64,000 nucleotides of DNA from Holophagales bacterium (GTDB lineage Bacteria; Acidobacteriota; Thermoanaerobaculia; UBA5066): positions 248,001 through 312,000 of the forward strand of contig JADJZB010000028.1 of assembly GCA_016719485.1 (NCBI GenBank), in the 5' to 3' direction. The notes under the pieces are model-generated. The model did not search any database. It was not told the origin of the DNA and saw only the letters and a list, made by a program, of their open reading frames with translations. Positions within the stretch are counted from its first letter, which is position 1, and every line of letters starts with the position of its first letter. A program made the position numbers and the translations under genes. This document shows positions 21,654-34,160 of this stretch, piece after piece.

Positions 21654-22757
21654 ATGGGAGTCTCCGTCCGGTCCGACGGGCTCCGTGCCGGCCGGGAGGC
21701 CGGCTTTGAGTCTGTTCCTTTCGACACCGGCGCGACCTTCTCTGCCATCGGCCCCCACTGGCGCGGCACACAAGGTGTCTCCGTGGAGCTGGGTGTGAGC
21801 CCGGACGGCGTCCGCTGGGGAGCCTGGATCGCGGTCCCCGAGGAAGGAACGATCGAGGACCTCCGGGAGGACGGACGGCCGAACCCCTTCGCGGGCGAAT
21901 CGGCCGGCGCGCTCGTCTTCGTGGCGCCCCAGAGCCGGTGGGTCCGCTACCGGCTCCGGCTTCCCGGCACGCCGCGGAACGAGGCCTCGCTGGCGTCGTT
22001 CACCCTCCACGTGATCGACCCGGGGCCGGAAGTTGCCGACGCGCGGACCACCCCGCTGCACCAGGCGCCGACACCCTTCGGGACACCCGCCGCAGGAGCC
22101 ACTGCAGCCCCAGGCCCACGCCGGGCCCTCGCGCTGCCACCAGAGATCCCGACGTCGATCCCGGGACCGGCAAGCCCTCCGATCTCCTCCCGTGCGGCCT
22201 GGGGCGCGCGTCCTCCCAGGGACGGCTACACCTACACGATGGCCGGCCACATCGCGTTTCACCACACGGCCACCATCGAGGACTGGAGCGCCCGGACCTG
22301 GGAGGAGTGCGCAGCGCGGGTGCGCGCCATCCAGACGTACCACATGGACACGAACGGCTGGAACGACCTCGGGTACGCCTACGTCGTCTGCAAGCACGGC
22401 CACGTCTTCCAGGCTCGGGAAGACGACGCCGACGAGACCGACGTCCAGGGCGCGCACGACGGGTTCAACCGGGGCAGTACCGGCATCTCGGTCCTCGGCT
22501 ACTTCCACCCTCCCGTCGATCACCAGCCGACCGCGGCGCAGGTCTCCTCGCTCGTCGATTTGATGGCCTGGATCGCGGGCCGCCGGGGTATCGACCCGCT
22601 CGGCCGGGGCCTCTACGAGGCGTTCGGCGCTCCGGTCGACAACGTCTACGGCCACCGCGAGGTCAAGGCGACGGACTGCCCGGGCGACCACCTCTTCGCC
22701 CTCAAGGAGGTCATCCGGGAGTCCGTGGCCGAGCGACTGCTCCGGCAGATCTACTGA
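21654..22757 (+). CDS. Secreted peptidoglycan-recognition-type N-acetylmuramoyl-L-alanine amidase
   Basis: Positions 21654-22757 code for 367 residues. An N-terminal beta-rich domain is followed by an amidase_2/PGRP domain (from ISSRAAWGARPP near 180). Zinc ligands are visible in AFHHTAT (near 201), GHREV (near 332) and DCPG (near 341). The enzyme should cleave the amide between muramic acid and L-alanine in peptidoglycan. The true start is uncertain: in the same frame 21534-21599 encodes GVAAILVLAAGLLRAAP, plainly a signal-peptide core, but no ATG, GTG or TTG precedes it in frame. ATG 21654 is only the first canonical codon. Confidence 0.83.
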   Translation: MGVSVRSDGLRAGREAGFESVPFDTGATFSAIGPHWRGTQGVSVELGVSPDGVRWGAWIAVPEEGTIEDLREDGRPNPFAGESAGALVFVAPQSRWVRYRLRLPGTPRNEASLASFTLHVIDPGPEVADARTTPLHQAPTPFGTPAAGATAAPGPRRALALPPEIPTSIPGPASPPISSRAAWGARPPRDGYTYTMAGHIAFHHTATIEDWSARTWEECAARVRAIQTYHMDTNGWNDLGYAYVVCKHGHVFQAREDDADETDVQGAHDGFNRGSTGISVLGYFHPPVDHQPTAAQVSSLVDLMAWIAGRRGIDPLGRGLYEAFGAPVDNVYGHREVKATDCPGDHLFALKEVIRESVAERLLRQIY

Positions 22758-22764
22758 CCCGGGG

Positions 22765-24861
22765 CTACCAGATCTTCACGCGTTCCCCCGGGGCGAGATA
22801 GAGCTTCTGCCCCGGTTTCACGTTGAACGCGGTGTACCAGGCGTCGAGGTTTCTCACACAGTCCGCGCGGTACTCGGCGGGCGCGTGCCCATCGGTGACG
22901 ATCCTCTGCCGGAGGGCCGCTTCGCGGGTCTTCGTCCGCCAGCTCTGGGCGAAACTGAGGAAGAACTGCTGGTCGCCCGTCAGGCCGTCCACGACCGGCG
23001 CCTCGCGGCCGCCGAGGGAGATGCGGTACGCGTCGTAGGCGACGGCGAGCCCTGCCACGTCGGCGATGTTCTCGCTCACCGTCAGCTTCCCGTTCACCGC
23101 GAGATCGGGAAACGGCCGGTAGGCGTCGTACTGCGCGACGAGCCTGGCGGCCGAGGCCCCGAAGTGGGCGAAGTCTTCCTTCGTCCACCAGTTCTTCAGC
23201 CGCCCTTCCGCGTCGAAGAGCGCTCCCTGGTCGTCGAAGCTGTGGCTGATCTCGTGGCCGATGGTGGCGCCGATGGCGCCGTAGTCCATCACCTCCGGCC
23301 GGTTCGGATCGAAGTCGGGCGGCTGCAGGATCGCGGCCGGGAAGTTCATCGCGTTCATCGCCGGGAGGTTCACCGCGTTGACGAGCTGGGGATTCATGAC
23401 CCACTCGCCGCGGTCGACCGGCTGGCCGAGCTTCGCGAGGTTCCGGTGATACTCGAAGAGCGAGGCCCGCCGCGCGTTTCCGAGCGCGTCCCCCGCGACC
23501 ACCTCGAGTCCGGAGTAGTCGCGCCATCGGTCCGGGTAGCCGACGTAGACCTTCAGGATGGCGAGCTTGGCTTTCGCTTTCGCCTTCGTCTCCGGGGACA
23601 TCCAGTCGAGGCGGTCGACCCGCCTGGCGAAGGCGGCGATCTCGTTCTTCACCATCGCCTCGGCGCGCGCCTTCTCCGGCGGCGGGAAGTACTTCGCGAC
23701 GTAGAGCTTCCCGACCGCCTCGCCGAGCGCCGCGTCGGTCACAGCGACGGCCCGCTTCCAGCGGTCGCTCTGCTTCGGTGTGCCCGAGAGGACCTTCCCG
23801 TAGAAGGCGAACTGCTCGTCGGCGAAAGCCTTAGGGAGAAACGTCGAGGCGCTCTCGACGGTGCGGAAGGCCAGGTACTCCTTCCAGGTCGAAAGCGGCT
23901 GGCCGCGTACGAGGGCGGCGATCCCCGTGGCCGCGCCCGGTTGCCAGACGATGAACTCCTGTTGCTCGCCGAGGCTGGCGGCCTCGAAGAAGGCGTCCCA
24001 CTCGAGTCCGGGAGCGCGGACCGTGAAGTCGGAGCGCGTCCAGCGGTTGTTCCCCTTCGCGACATCCGACGAGTCGTCTCGGCTCGAGTGGGAGGTGGCG
24101 ATGAGGCGCTCCATCTCGACGATCCGTCCCGCCTTCGCCTCGGCCTCGGCAACGGCGTCGCCGGAGAGCCTCAGGACCGCCGCGACGTGTTCCTTGTAGC
24201 GGGCCCGGATCTCGGCCATCCGCGGCGACGGGTCGAGGTAGTAGTCGCGGTCGGGCATTCCGAGCCCGCCCTGCAGGAGGAAGGGTGCGTACCGGGTCGG
24301 CTCGGCCAGGTCCTGCGCGACCCAGAGGCCAAGGACGTTGCCGGTGTAGAAGTCCGTGTTGTTGAAGGCGTCGACGTCGGCACGGAGCGTCGACCCGAGG
24401 AATCGGGCGAGCGCTCGGGAGTCGGCGATCGCAGCGATCTCCTCGAGCGCGGGCTTCAGCGGCGACATCCCCTTCGCCTCGATGGCCGCCTCGTCCAGGA
24501 ACGTCGAGTAGGTGTCGCCGATCTTCCGGGCCTCGGATCCGGCGGGAGGCTTCGATGTCGCCGCCCCGGCGATCAGCTCGGCCGTCCGCTTCGCCGTCCG
24601 CTCGGTCATCTCCCCGCCCGAGCCCCAGGAGCTGCGGTCGGCCGGGATCTCGGTCGCCTTCATCCAGCTCCCGTTCGCCCAGGCGAAGAAGTCGTCCCCG
24701 GGAGCGACGGAGCGGTCGATGCCGGCGAGGTCGACTCCGGAGGAGGTCGCGGCCGCGGCGGCCGTCGCGGGAGGCGCCTGGGCGACGCGCGGGGCGGGGG
24801 CGCACGTCGCGGCGAGGAGGACCGCGAGGAGAACGGGAAGAGTGCGGGGTCGGGCCTTCAT
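22765..24861 (-). CDS. M13 (neprilysin-family) metallopeptidase, lipoprotein
   Basis: The product has 698 residues. The N-terminus is a lipoprotein signal with lipobox LAATC, then an Ala-rich spacer. The catalytic signatures are IGHEISHSFDDQGA (HExxH, near 538) and ENIADVAGL (ExxxD, near 595), with the M13 substrate-binding NAFY-like region reading NAVNLPAMNAMNFPA. Members are zinc endopeptidases acting on oligopeptides. The gene converges on the amidase with only seven bases between and diverges from the sirtuin gene. TATCGT lies seven bases before the ATG with no ribosome site. A longer upstream frame is rejected because the lipobox fixes the start. Confidence 0.94.
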   Translation of the reverse strand: MKARPRTLPVLLAVLLAATCAPAPRVAQAPPATAAAAATSSGVDLAGIDRSVAPGDDFFAWANGSWMKATEIPADRSSWGSGGEMTERTAKRTAELIAGAATSKPPAGSEARKIGDTYSTFLDEAAIEAKGMSPLKPALEEIAAIADSRALARFLGSTLRADVDAFNNTDFYTGNVLGLWVAQDLAEPTRYAPFLLQGGLGMPDRDYYLDPSPRMAEIRARYKEHVAAVLRLSGDAVAEAEAKAGRIVEMERLIATSHSSRDDSSDVAKGNNRWTRSDFTVRAPGLEWDAFFEAASLGEQQEFIVWQPGAATGIAALVRGQPLSTWKEYLAFRTVESASTFLPKAFADEQFAFYGKVLSGTPKQSDRWKRAVAVTDAALGEAVGKLYVAKYFPPPEKARAEAMVKNEIAAFARRVDRLDWMSPETKAKAKAKLAILKVYVGYPDRWRDYSGLEVVAGDALGNARRASLFEYHRNLAKLGQPVDRGEWVMNPQLVNAVNLPAMNAMNFPAAILQPPDFDPNRPEVMDYGAIGATIGHEISHSFDDQGALFDAEGRLKNWWTKEDFAHFGASAARLVAQYDAYRPFPDLAVNGKLTVSENIADVAGLAVAYDAYRISLGGREAPVVDGLTGDQQFFLSFAQSWRTKTREAALRQRIVTDGHAPAEYRADCVRNLDAWYTAFNVKPGQKLYLAPGERVKIW

Positions 24862-24868
24862 GCCCGAC

Positions 24869-24874
24869 ACGATA
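24869..24874 (-). promoter_or_regulatory. Putative -10 of the M13 peptidase gene
   Basis: TATCGT on the minus strand ends seven bases before the ATG at 24861, and no Shine-Dalgarno sequence is present. This is the same leaderless-type spacing as at the divergent sirtuin gene. Confidence 0.25.
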
Positions 24875-24936
24875 GGAACTCCGCGACGCGGCCGCAAGGA
24901 GGGTCCGGCGCAGTGCCATTCGCCGACTGCTGTACC

Positions 24937-24942
24937 TAGAAT
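24937..24942 (+). promoter_or_regulatory. Putative -10 of the sirtuin gene
   Basis: TAGAAT (five of six matches to TATAAT) lies seven bases before the ATG at 24950 with no ribosome site between, so the transcript would begin at about the start codon. Confidence 0.4.
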
Positions 24943-24949
24943 CCGGGCT

Positions 24950-25885
24950 ATGGCTGCCGGCGCCGGCCTCGACTCCTCGCTCTCCCTCGCCGCCCGCGCC
25001 GTGGACGAGGCGGAGGCGCTCGTCATCACCGCGGGAGCCGGGATGGGCGTCGACTCGGGGCTACCCGACTTCCGCGGCCCGGAAGGGTTTTGGCAGGCCT
25101 ACCCCGCGTTCCGCGACCTCGGCCTGCGCTTCGAGCAGCTCGCGAACCCGGAGTGGTTCTTCGAGGACCCCGCGCTCGCCTGGGGCTTCTACGGCCACCG
25201 GCTGAACCTCTACCGGCGCACCGTTCCTCACGAGGGGTTCGCGACGCTCCTCGGCTGGGCCGCTGAAAAGCCGCACGGCGCGTTCGTCTTCACGTCGAAC
25301 GTCGACGGGCAGTTCCAGAAGGCGGGCTTCCCCGAGAGCCGCGTCGTCGAGTGCCACGGGTCGATCCTCCACCTCCAGTGCCTGCGCGGTTGCGGCGAGC
25401 CGATCCGTTCCGCGGCCGGCGTCGAGGTCGAGGTCGACGAAGCGACCTGCCGGGCGAAGAAGCCCTTCCCCACCTGCCCGGGCTGCCGGGGCCTCGCGCG
25501 CCCGAACATCCTGATGTTCGGTGACATGGGCTGGGACGACGCGCGGACGGACGCCCAGCACGCGACGCTCGAGACGTGGCTCGACGCCGCGAACGGGCCG
25601 CTCGTCCTCCTCGAGCTCGGGGCGGGGACGAACGTCCCGACGGTGCGGATGTTCTCGGAGCAGGCGGCCCGCGGGCCCCGGCGCACCTTCGTCCGGGTCA
25701 ATCCGCGCGAGCCTCAGCTCGGGTACGGGTTCGCGGGTCCCGCGCCCGATTCACTCGAGGCGCTCCTGGAGAGCACGATTCCGCACTCTCGCCCGGTCGG
25801 GATCTCGATTCCCCTCGGCGCGCTCGATGCGATCCGCGGGATCGACGCACGGCGACGCCCCTCGGCCACGGTCGCGCCGGGCTGA
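24950..25885 (+). CDS. Sir2-family NAD-dependent protein deacylase
   Basis: The product has 311 residues. Sirtuin motifs are in order: GAGMGVDSGLPDFRG (NAD binding), TSNVDGQFQKAG, the catalytic His in ECHGSI (near 134) and four zinc cysteines (CLRGCGE, CRAKK region, CPGCRG). GAGTNVPT, which binds the NAD ribose, follows. Sirtuins remove acyl groups from lysine while consuming NAD. The protein is longer than minimal bacterial CobB and belongs to a less-studied branch in which the classical GAGxS reads GAGMG. I chose ATG 24950 because homology begins right after it. Confidence 0.92.
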   Translation: MAAGAGLDSSLSLAARAVDEAEALVITAGAGMGVDSGLPDFRGPEGFWQAYPAFRDLGLRFEQLANPEWFFEDPALAWGFYGHRLNLYRRTVPHEGFATLLGWAAEKPHGAFVFTSNVDGQFQKAGFPESRVVECHGSILHLQCLRGCGEPIRSAAGVEVEVDEATCRAKKPFPTCPGCRGLARPNILMFGDMGWDDARTDAQHATLETWLDAANGPLVLLELGAGTNVPTVRMFSEQAARGPRRTFVRVNPREPQLGYGFAGPAPDSLEALLESTIPHSRPVGISIPLGALDAIRGIDARRRPSATVAPG

Positions 25886-26021
25886 AAAGGGGCGTCGCCT
25901 TCCCCATCCTCGCGCGTCTGCACGTGTGCTGATACCATGCTCTGTTCCCGAACGATCACCCTTGAAATGGTGCGTTTTCATCAGGTTCGGCCCGGTAAAC
26001 TCCCCCATCGGAGGAGGCACC

Positions 26022-27419
26022 ATGCCCGCCCTGAAGGAAAGACCGAAACCGTTCGTCCTCCCCGAGTTCTGCAAGGGCTGCGGGCGCTGCATCAGCGCGT
26101 GCCCGAAGCACTGCATCTCGATGGGGACCGAGATCAACCCCCAGACCGGGCTCACCCCGGTCGTCCTGGACCTGGAACACTGCAACGGCTGCGGACTCTG
26201 CATCGACGCCTGCCCCGAGCCCTACGGCCTCCAGCAGACCCCTTCGGACGCCGAGTACGAGCTGCAGGACCCTGAGAAGCTCTTCGGCGACCGGATGACC
26301 GACGCTCCCGAACCGGTCGAGATTCCGAACGAGATCATCCCGCTCCAGAAGATGGAGCCGCTCGTCCTGAAGGGGAACTACGCCGCCGCCGTCGGCGCGC
26401 TCCTCGCCGGCTGCCGGCACTTCTTCGGCTACCCGATCACCCCGTCCACGGAAGGCGCCGAGCTGATGGCCAAGCTCCTCCCGCACCTCGACGGGATGTT
26501 CCTGCAGGCCGTCTCCGAGGTCGCCGCCGTGAACATGATGTACGGCTGCGGCGGCGCCGGCATGCGGTGCCTGACGTTCACGTCCTCACCGGGCTTCTCG
26601 CTGATGCTCGAGGGGATCTCCTACATGATCGGCTCGGAAGTCCCCGCCGTCTTCATGAACGTCATGCGCGGCGGACCGGGCCTCGGCAACATCGCCCCCG
26701 AGCAGGCCGACATCAAGCTCTGCTGCCGCGGCCTCGGCCACGGCAACACGCACGCCATCGTCCTGACGCCTTCGACGCCGCAGGAGATGCTCGACCTGAC
26801 GATGCTGGCGTTCGACCTCGCCTTCAAGTACCGCAACCCCGTCGTCATCGCCTCCGACGGCTACCTCGGCCAGATGACCGGGAAGGTCTCTCTGCCCGAG
26901 TCGATGGTGAAGCCCGGGATCCCCGCGTGGGGCGTCTGGGGCGACAGGGACCACCGCCGCAACCTCATCTCGTCGATCTACCTCGCCGAGACCGACCTCG
27001 AGGCGTGGAACGTCCACCTGAACGAGAAGTACGAGGCGATGAAGGTCGAGCAGCGCGCCGACCTCTACATGTGCGACGACGCCGAGGTCGTCCTCGTCGC
27101 CTGCACGACCCCGTCGCGGATGGCCAAGGGCGCCGTCGGGGCCCTCCGGGCGAAGGGGATCAAGGCGGGGCTCTTCCGCCCGATCACCGTCTGGCCCTTC
27201 CCGATCGAGAAGTTCAAGACCGTCCTTCCCAACGCCAAGCGGATCGTCGTCGTCGAGGCCTCGAACGGACAGCTCGAGGACGAGCTCAAGCTCGCCCTCG
27301 CGAACGCCGGGGTCCGCGACTACCCGGAGATCGAGCACGTGCGTCACTTCGGAGGGGTCCTCCCGCAGCTGGAGGAGATCGTCACGAAAGTCGTCACGGG
27401 GCAGGAGGTGACGGCATGA
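26022..27419 (+). CDS. 2-oxoacid:ferredoxin oxidoreductase, alpha subunit with N-terminal 2[4Fe-4S] ferredoxin
   Basis: The product has 465 residues. The first 70 hold two cluster motifs, CKGCGRCISACPKHC and CNGCGLCIDACPEP, a bacterial ferredoxin module usually carried by a separate delta subunit. The alpha domain follows (KGNYAAAVGALLAGCRHFFGYPITPSTE; later AIVLTPSTPQEMLDL) and then transketolase-like domain II. The complex oxidatively decarboxylates a 2-oxoacid to acyl-CoA, reducing ferredoxin. The resemblance is to VorB/KorA proteins, and the substrate (2-oxoisovalerate, 2-oxoglutarate or another) cannot be decided. GGAGGAGG precedes the ATG. The stop overlaps the next start (ATGA). Confidence 0.92.
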   Translation: MPALKERPKPFVLPEFCKGCGRCISACPKHCISMGTEINPQTGLTPVVLDLEHCNGCGLCIDACPEPYGLQQTPSDAEYELQDPEKLFGDRMTDAPEPVEIPNEIIPLQKMEPLVLKGNYAAAVGALLAGCRHFFGYPITPSTEGAELMAKLLPHLDGMFLQAVSEVAAVNMMYGCGGAGMRCLTFTSSPGFSLMLEGISYMIGSEVPAVFMNVMRGGPGLGNIAPEQADIKLCCRGLGHGNTHAIVLTPSTPQEMLDLTMLAFDLAFKYRNPVVIASDGYLGQMTGKVSLPESMVKPGIPAWGVWGDRDHRRNLISSIYLAETDLEAWNVHLNEKYEAMKVEQRADLYMCDDAEVVLVACTTPSRMAKGAVGALRAKGIKAGLFRPITVWPFPIEKFKTVLPNAKRIVVVEASNGQLEDELKLALANAGVRDYPEIEHVRHFGGVLPQLEEIVTKVVTGQEVTA

Positions 27420-28846
27420 GCACGACCTCGTTCTACGGCAAGTTCGACCGCCACTCCCACGGCGAGGGGCTCAAGGGGCACGCGACCCACTACTGCCCCG
27501 GCTGCGGCCACGGCCTCGCCCACAAGTACCTCGCCGAGGCGATCGACGAGCTGGGAATCCAGGACCGGACCGTCGCCGTCTCGCCGGTCGGCTGCTCGGT
27601 CTTCCTCTACTACTACTTCGACGTCGGCAACACGCAGGCGCCGCACGGGCGTGCCCCCGCCGTGGCCATCGGCCACAAGCTCGCGAACCCCGAGTCGATC
27701 GTCGTCTCCTACCAGGGCGACGGCGACCTCGCCTCGATCGGCCTCGCCGAGATCGTCTCCACGGCGCAGCTCGGCATCCCGATCACCGTCATCTTCATCA
27801 ACAACGCGATCTACGGCATGACGGGCGGCCAGATGGCCCCCACGACTCTCATGGGCCAGCGGACCGCGACGAGCCCCGACGGGCGGACCTCATTCACCGG
27901 CATGCCGATGAAGATGGCCGAGCTCATGTCGGGCCTCGATGGCCCGGTCTACGTCGAGCGCGTGGCCCTCTTCAACCCCAAGCAGAGGAACCGCGCCAAG
28001 AAGGCGATCCACAAGGCGCTCCAGATCCAGGTCGAGGGGCGCGGATTCGCGTTCGTCGAGGTCCTCGCCGAGTGCCCGACGCACCTCAAGAAGACGCCGG
28101 AAGAGACCGAGAAGTGGGTCGAGGAGATGATGCTCCCGGTCTTCCCGCTCGGCGTGAAGAAAGACGAGACCCGCGAGCCGTGGTGGAACGTCGCGAAGCC
28201 GACGTTCGAGACGGCGCGCGTCCTGAAGGAGATCGGCGCCGGCGAGGAGAAGGCCCCCCGCTACTGCACGACCTTCCCGTCGCACGTCGCCCCGCACGAC
28301 ATCTCGCTCAAGCTCGCGGGCTCGGGTGGCGACGGCGCGCAGACCGCAGCGATGCTCATCGTCCACGCCGGAATCAACGAGGGCTTCGACGCGACCCACA
28401 TCCCGGCGTACGGCCCGGAATCGCGTGGCGGAACGTCCTACGCCGACGTCCACGTGGCCGACGGCGAGGTCCTCTCCCCCGCCTCGCCGAAGCCGAACGT
28501 CCTGATCGCCTTCAACATGCCGAGCCTCGTGAAGTTCGGGCCGGACGTCCCGCCGGGCGGGACGATCATCTACGACAGCTCGGTCATCCACGAGCTCACG
28601 CCGATGAAGGCGGGCGTGAGGGTCATCGGGGTCCCGATGTCGGAGATCGCCAAGGACCTCGGCAAGATCATGGTCAAGAACATCGTCGCGCTCGGGGCGC
28701 TCCAGGCCGCCACGGGCATCTTCCCGAAGGAGACGTTCCTCACCGCGGTGCGGCGGGCCCTGAAGGACAAGTGCGCCATGATTCCGATGAACGAGCAGGC
28801 GTTCGAGTGGGGCGTCAAGGCGGCCTCCGAGGTCCTCGTCCCGTGA
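27416..28846 (+). CDS. 2-oxoacid:ferredoxin oxidoreductase, fused beta and gamma subunits
   Basis: The product has 476 residues. The beta part (about 1-265) binds thiamine diphosphate: HYCPGCGHG, SPVGCSVF, GDGDLASIG and NNAIYGMTGGQ with a metal/TPP motif. The gamma part (from about 300: LKLAGSGGDGAQTAAMLI, AYGPESRGGTS) is normally a separate protein. With the ferredoxin-fused alpha chain upstream, the usual four subunits are made from two genes. The ATG overlaps the alpha stop (ATGA). The stop in turn overlaps the GTG of the small cysteine protein, so three genes are translationally coupled. Confidence 0.92.
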   Translation: MSTTSFYGKFDRHSHGEGLKGHATHYCPGCGHGLAHKYLAEAIDELGIQDRTVAVSPVGCSVFLYYYFDVGNTQAPHGRAPAVAIGHKLANPESIVVSYQGDGDLASIGLAEIVSTAQLGIPITVIFINNAIYGMTGGQMAPTTLMGQRTATSPDGRTSFTGMPMKMAELMSGLDGPVYVERVALFNPKQRNRAKKAIHKALQIQVEGRGFAFVEVLAECPTHLKKTPEETEKWVEEMMLPVFPLGVKKDETREPWWNVAKPTFETARVLKEIGAGEEKAPRYCTTFPSHVAPHDISLKLAGSGGDGAQTAAMLIVHAGINEGFDATHIPAYGPESRGGTSYADVHVADGEVLSPASPKPNVLIAFNMPSLVKFGPDVPPGGTIIYDSSVIHELTPMKAGVRVIGVPMSEIAKDLGKIMVKNIVALGALQAATGIFPKETFLTAVRRALKDKCAMIPMNEQAFEWGVKAASEVLVP

Positions 28847-29100
28847 GCGGCCCCGTGCAGGTCACGCTCAGCCAGAAGGAGTGGGATCTCGTCTCCTCGC
28901 TCCGCAACATCCCCGCGAGCCCGCTCAAGGAGCGGATCGACGCCCTCCTCGGCGATCTCGTCAAGTTCGCTGCCGACCCGAAGTGCTTCGAGTTCCAGGG
29001 GGACGGCGCTCCCTGCACGAATACGAACGGCGACTGCGAGTCGTGCCGCAAGGTCACCGACGTGATCGACCTCCTGCGGCGGCGGATCACGGCCCCGTAG
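28843..29100 (+). CDS. Small cysteine-containing protein coupled to the ferredoxin oxidoreductase
   Basis: The product has 85 residues and is not a family I recognise. It starts with GTG overlapping the upstream stop as GTGA. An alternative GTG lies at 28855. The N-terminal half is an amphipathic helical region (QKEWDLVSSLRNIPASPLKE). The C-terminal half carries four cysteines in PKCFEF, APCTNTNGDCESC and ends in a helix. The cysteine pattern could bind a metal or an iron-sulfur cluster. Position suggests an accessory or electron-transfer subunit of the oxidoreductase. A terminator-like hairpin follows, so it is the last gene of the operon. Confidence 0.75.
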   Translation: MSGPVQVTLSQKEWDLVSSLRNIPASPLKERIDALLGDLVKFAADPKCFEFQGDGAPCTNTNGDCESCRKVTDVIDLLRRRITAP

Positions 29101-29123
29101 GATTCTCCGGAACGGCACCTTCT

Positions 29124-29165
29124 CCGCCCGCCGGCGCCCTCCCGGGCCGGCGGGCGGTTCCGTTT
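29124..29165 (+). terminator. Probable terminator of the 2-oxoacid oxidoreductase operon
   Basis: CCGCCCGCCGG (29124-29134) pairs perfectly with CCGGCGGGCGG (29147-29157) over a 12-base loop. It is followed by a short T-rich run (TTCCGTTTT), about 25 bases after the stop of the small cysteine protein. The T run is interrupted, so efficiency is uncertain. Confidence 0.6.
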
Positions 29166-29347
29166 TCGGGGCCGGCCCTCGCCTGAACCCGGGGATCGGA
29201 TTTCTCGTCCTCCCGCCGGGCATGTCCTGAACTATGCTCGAAAGGTGGAAGAGGACTCTCCTCTTTACTCCAGCCGATTCCCGTTCGCGCCCAAAGACTT
29301 CACCTCGTCCTGCCGCTTGTCGTGGTCTGCCAGATGGAGGTGTTTCC

Positions 29348-34132
<4,785 letters not shown>

Positions 34133-34160
34133 GGAGCCGCGCTGGCCTGGGCCTGCCGCC

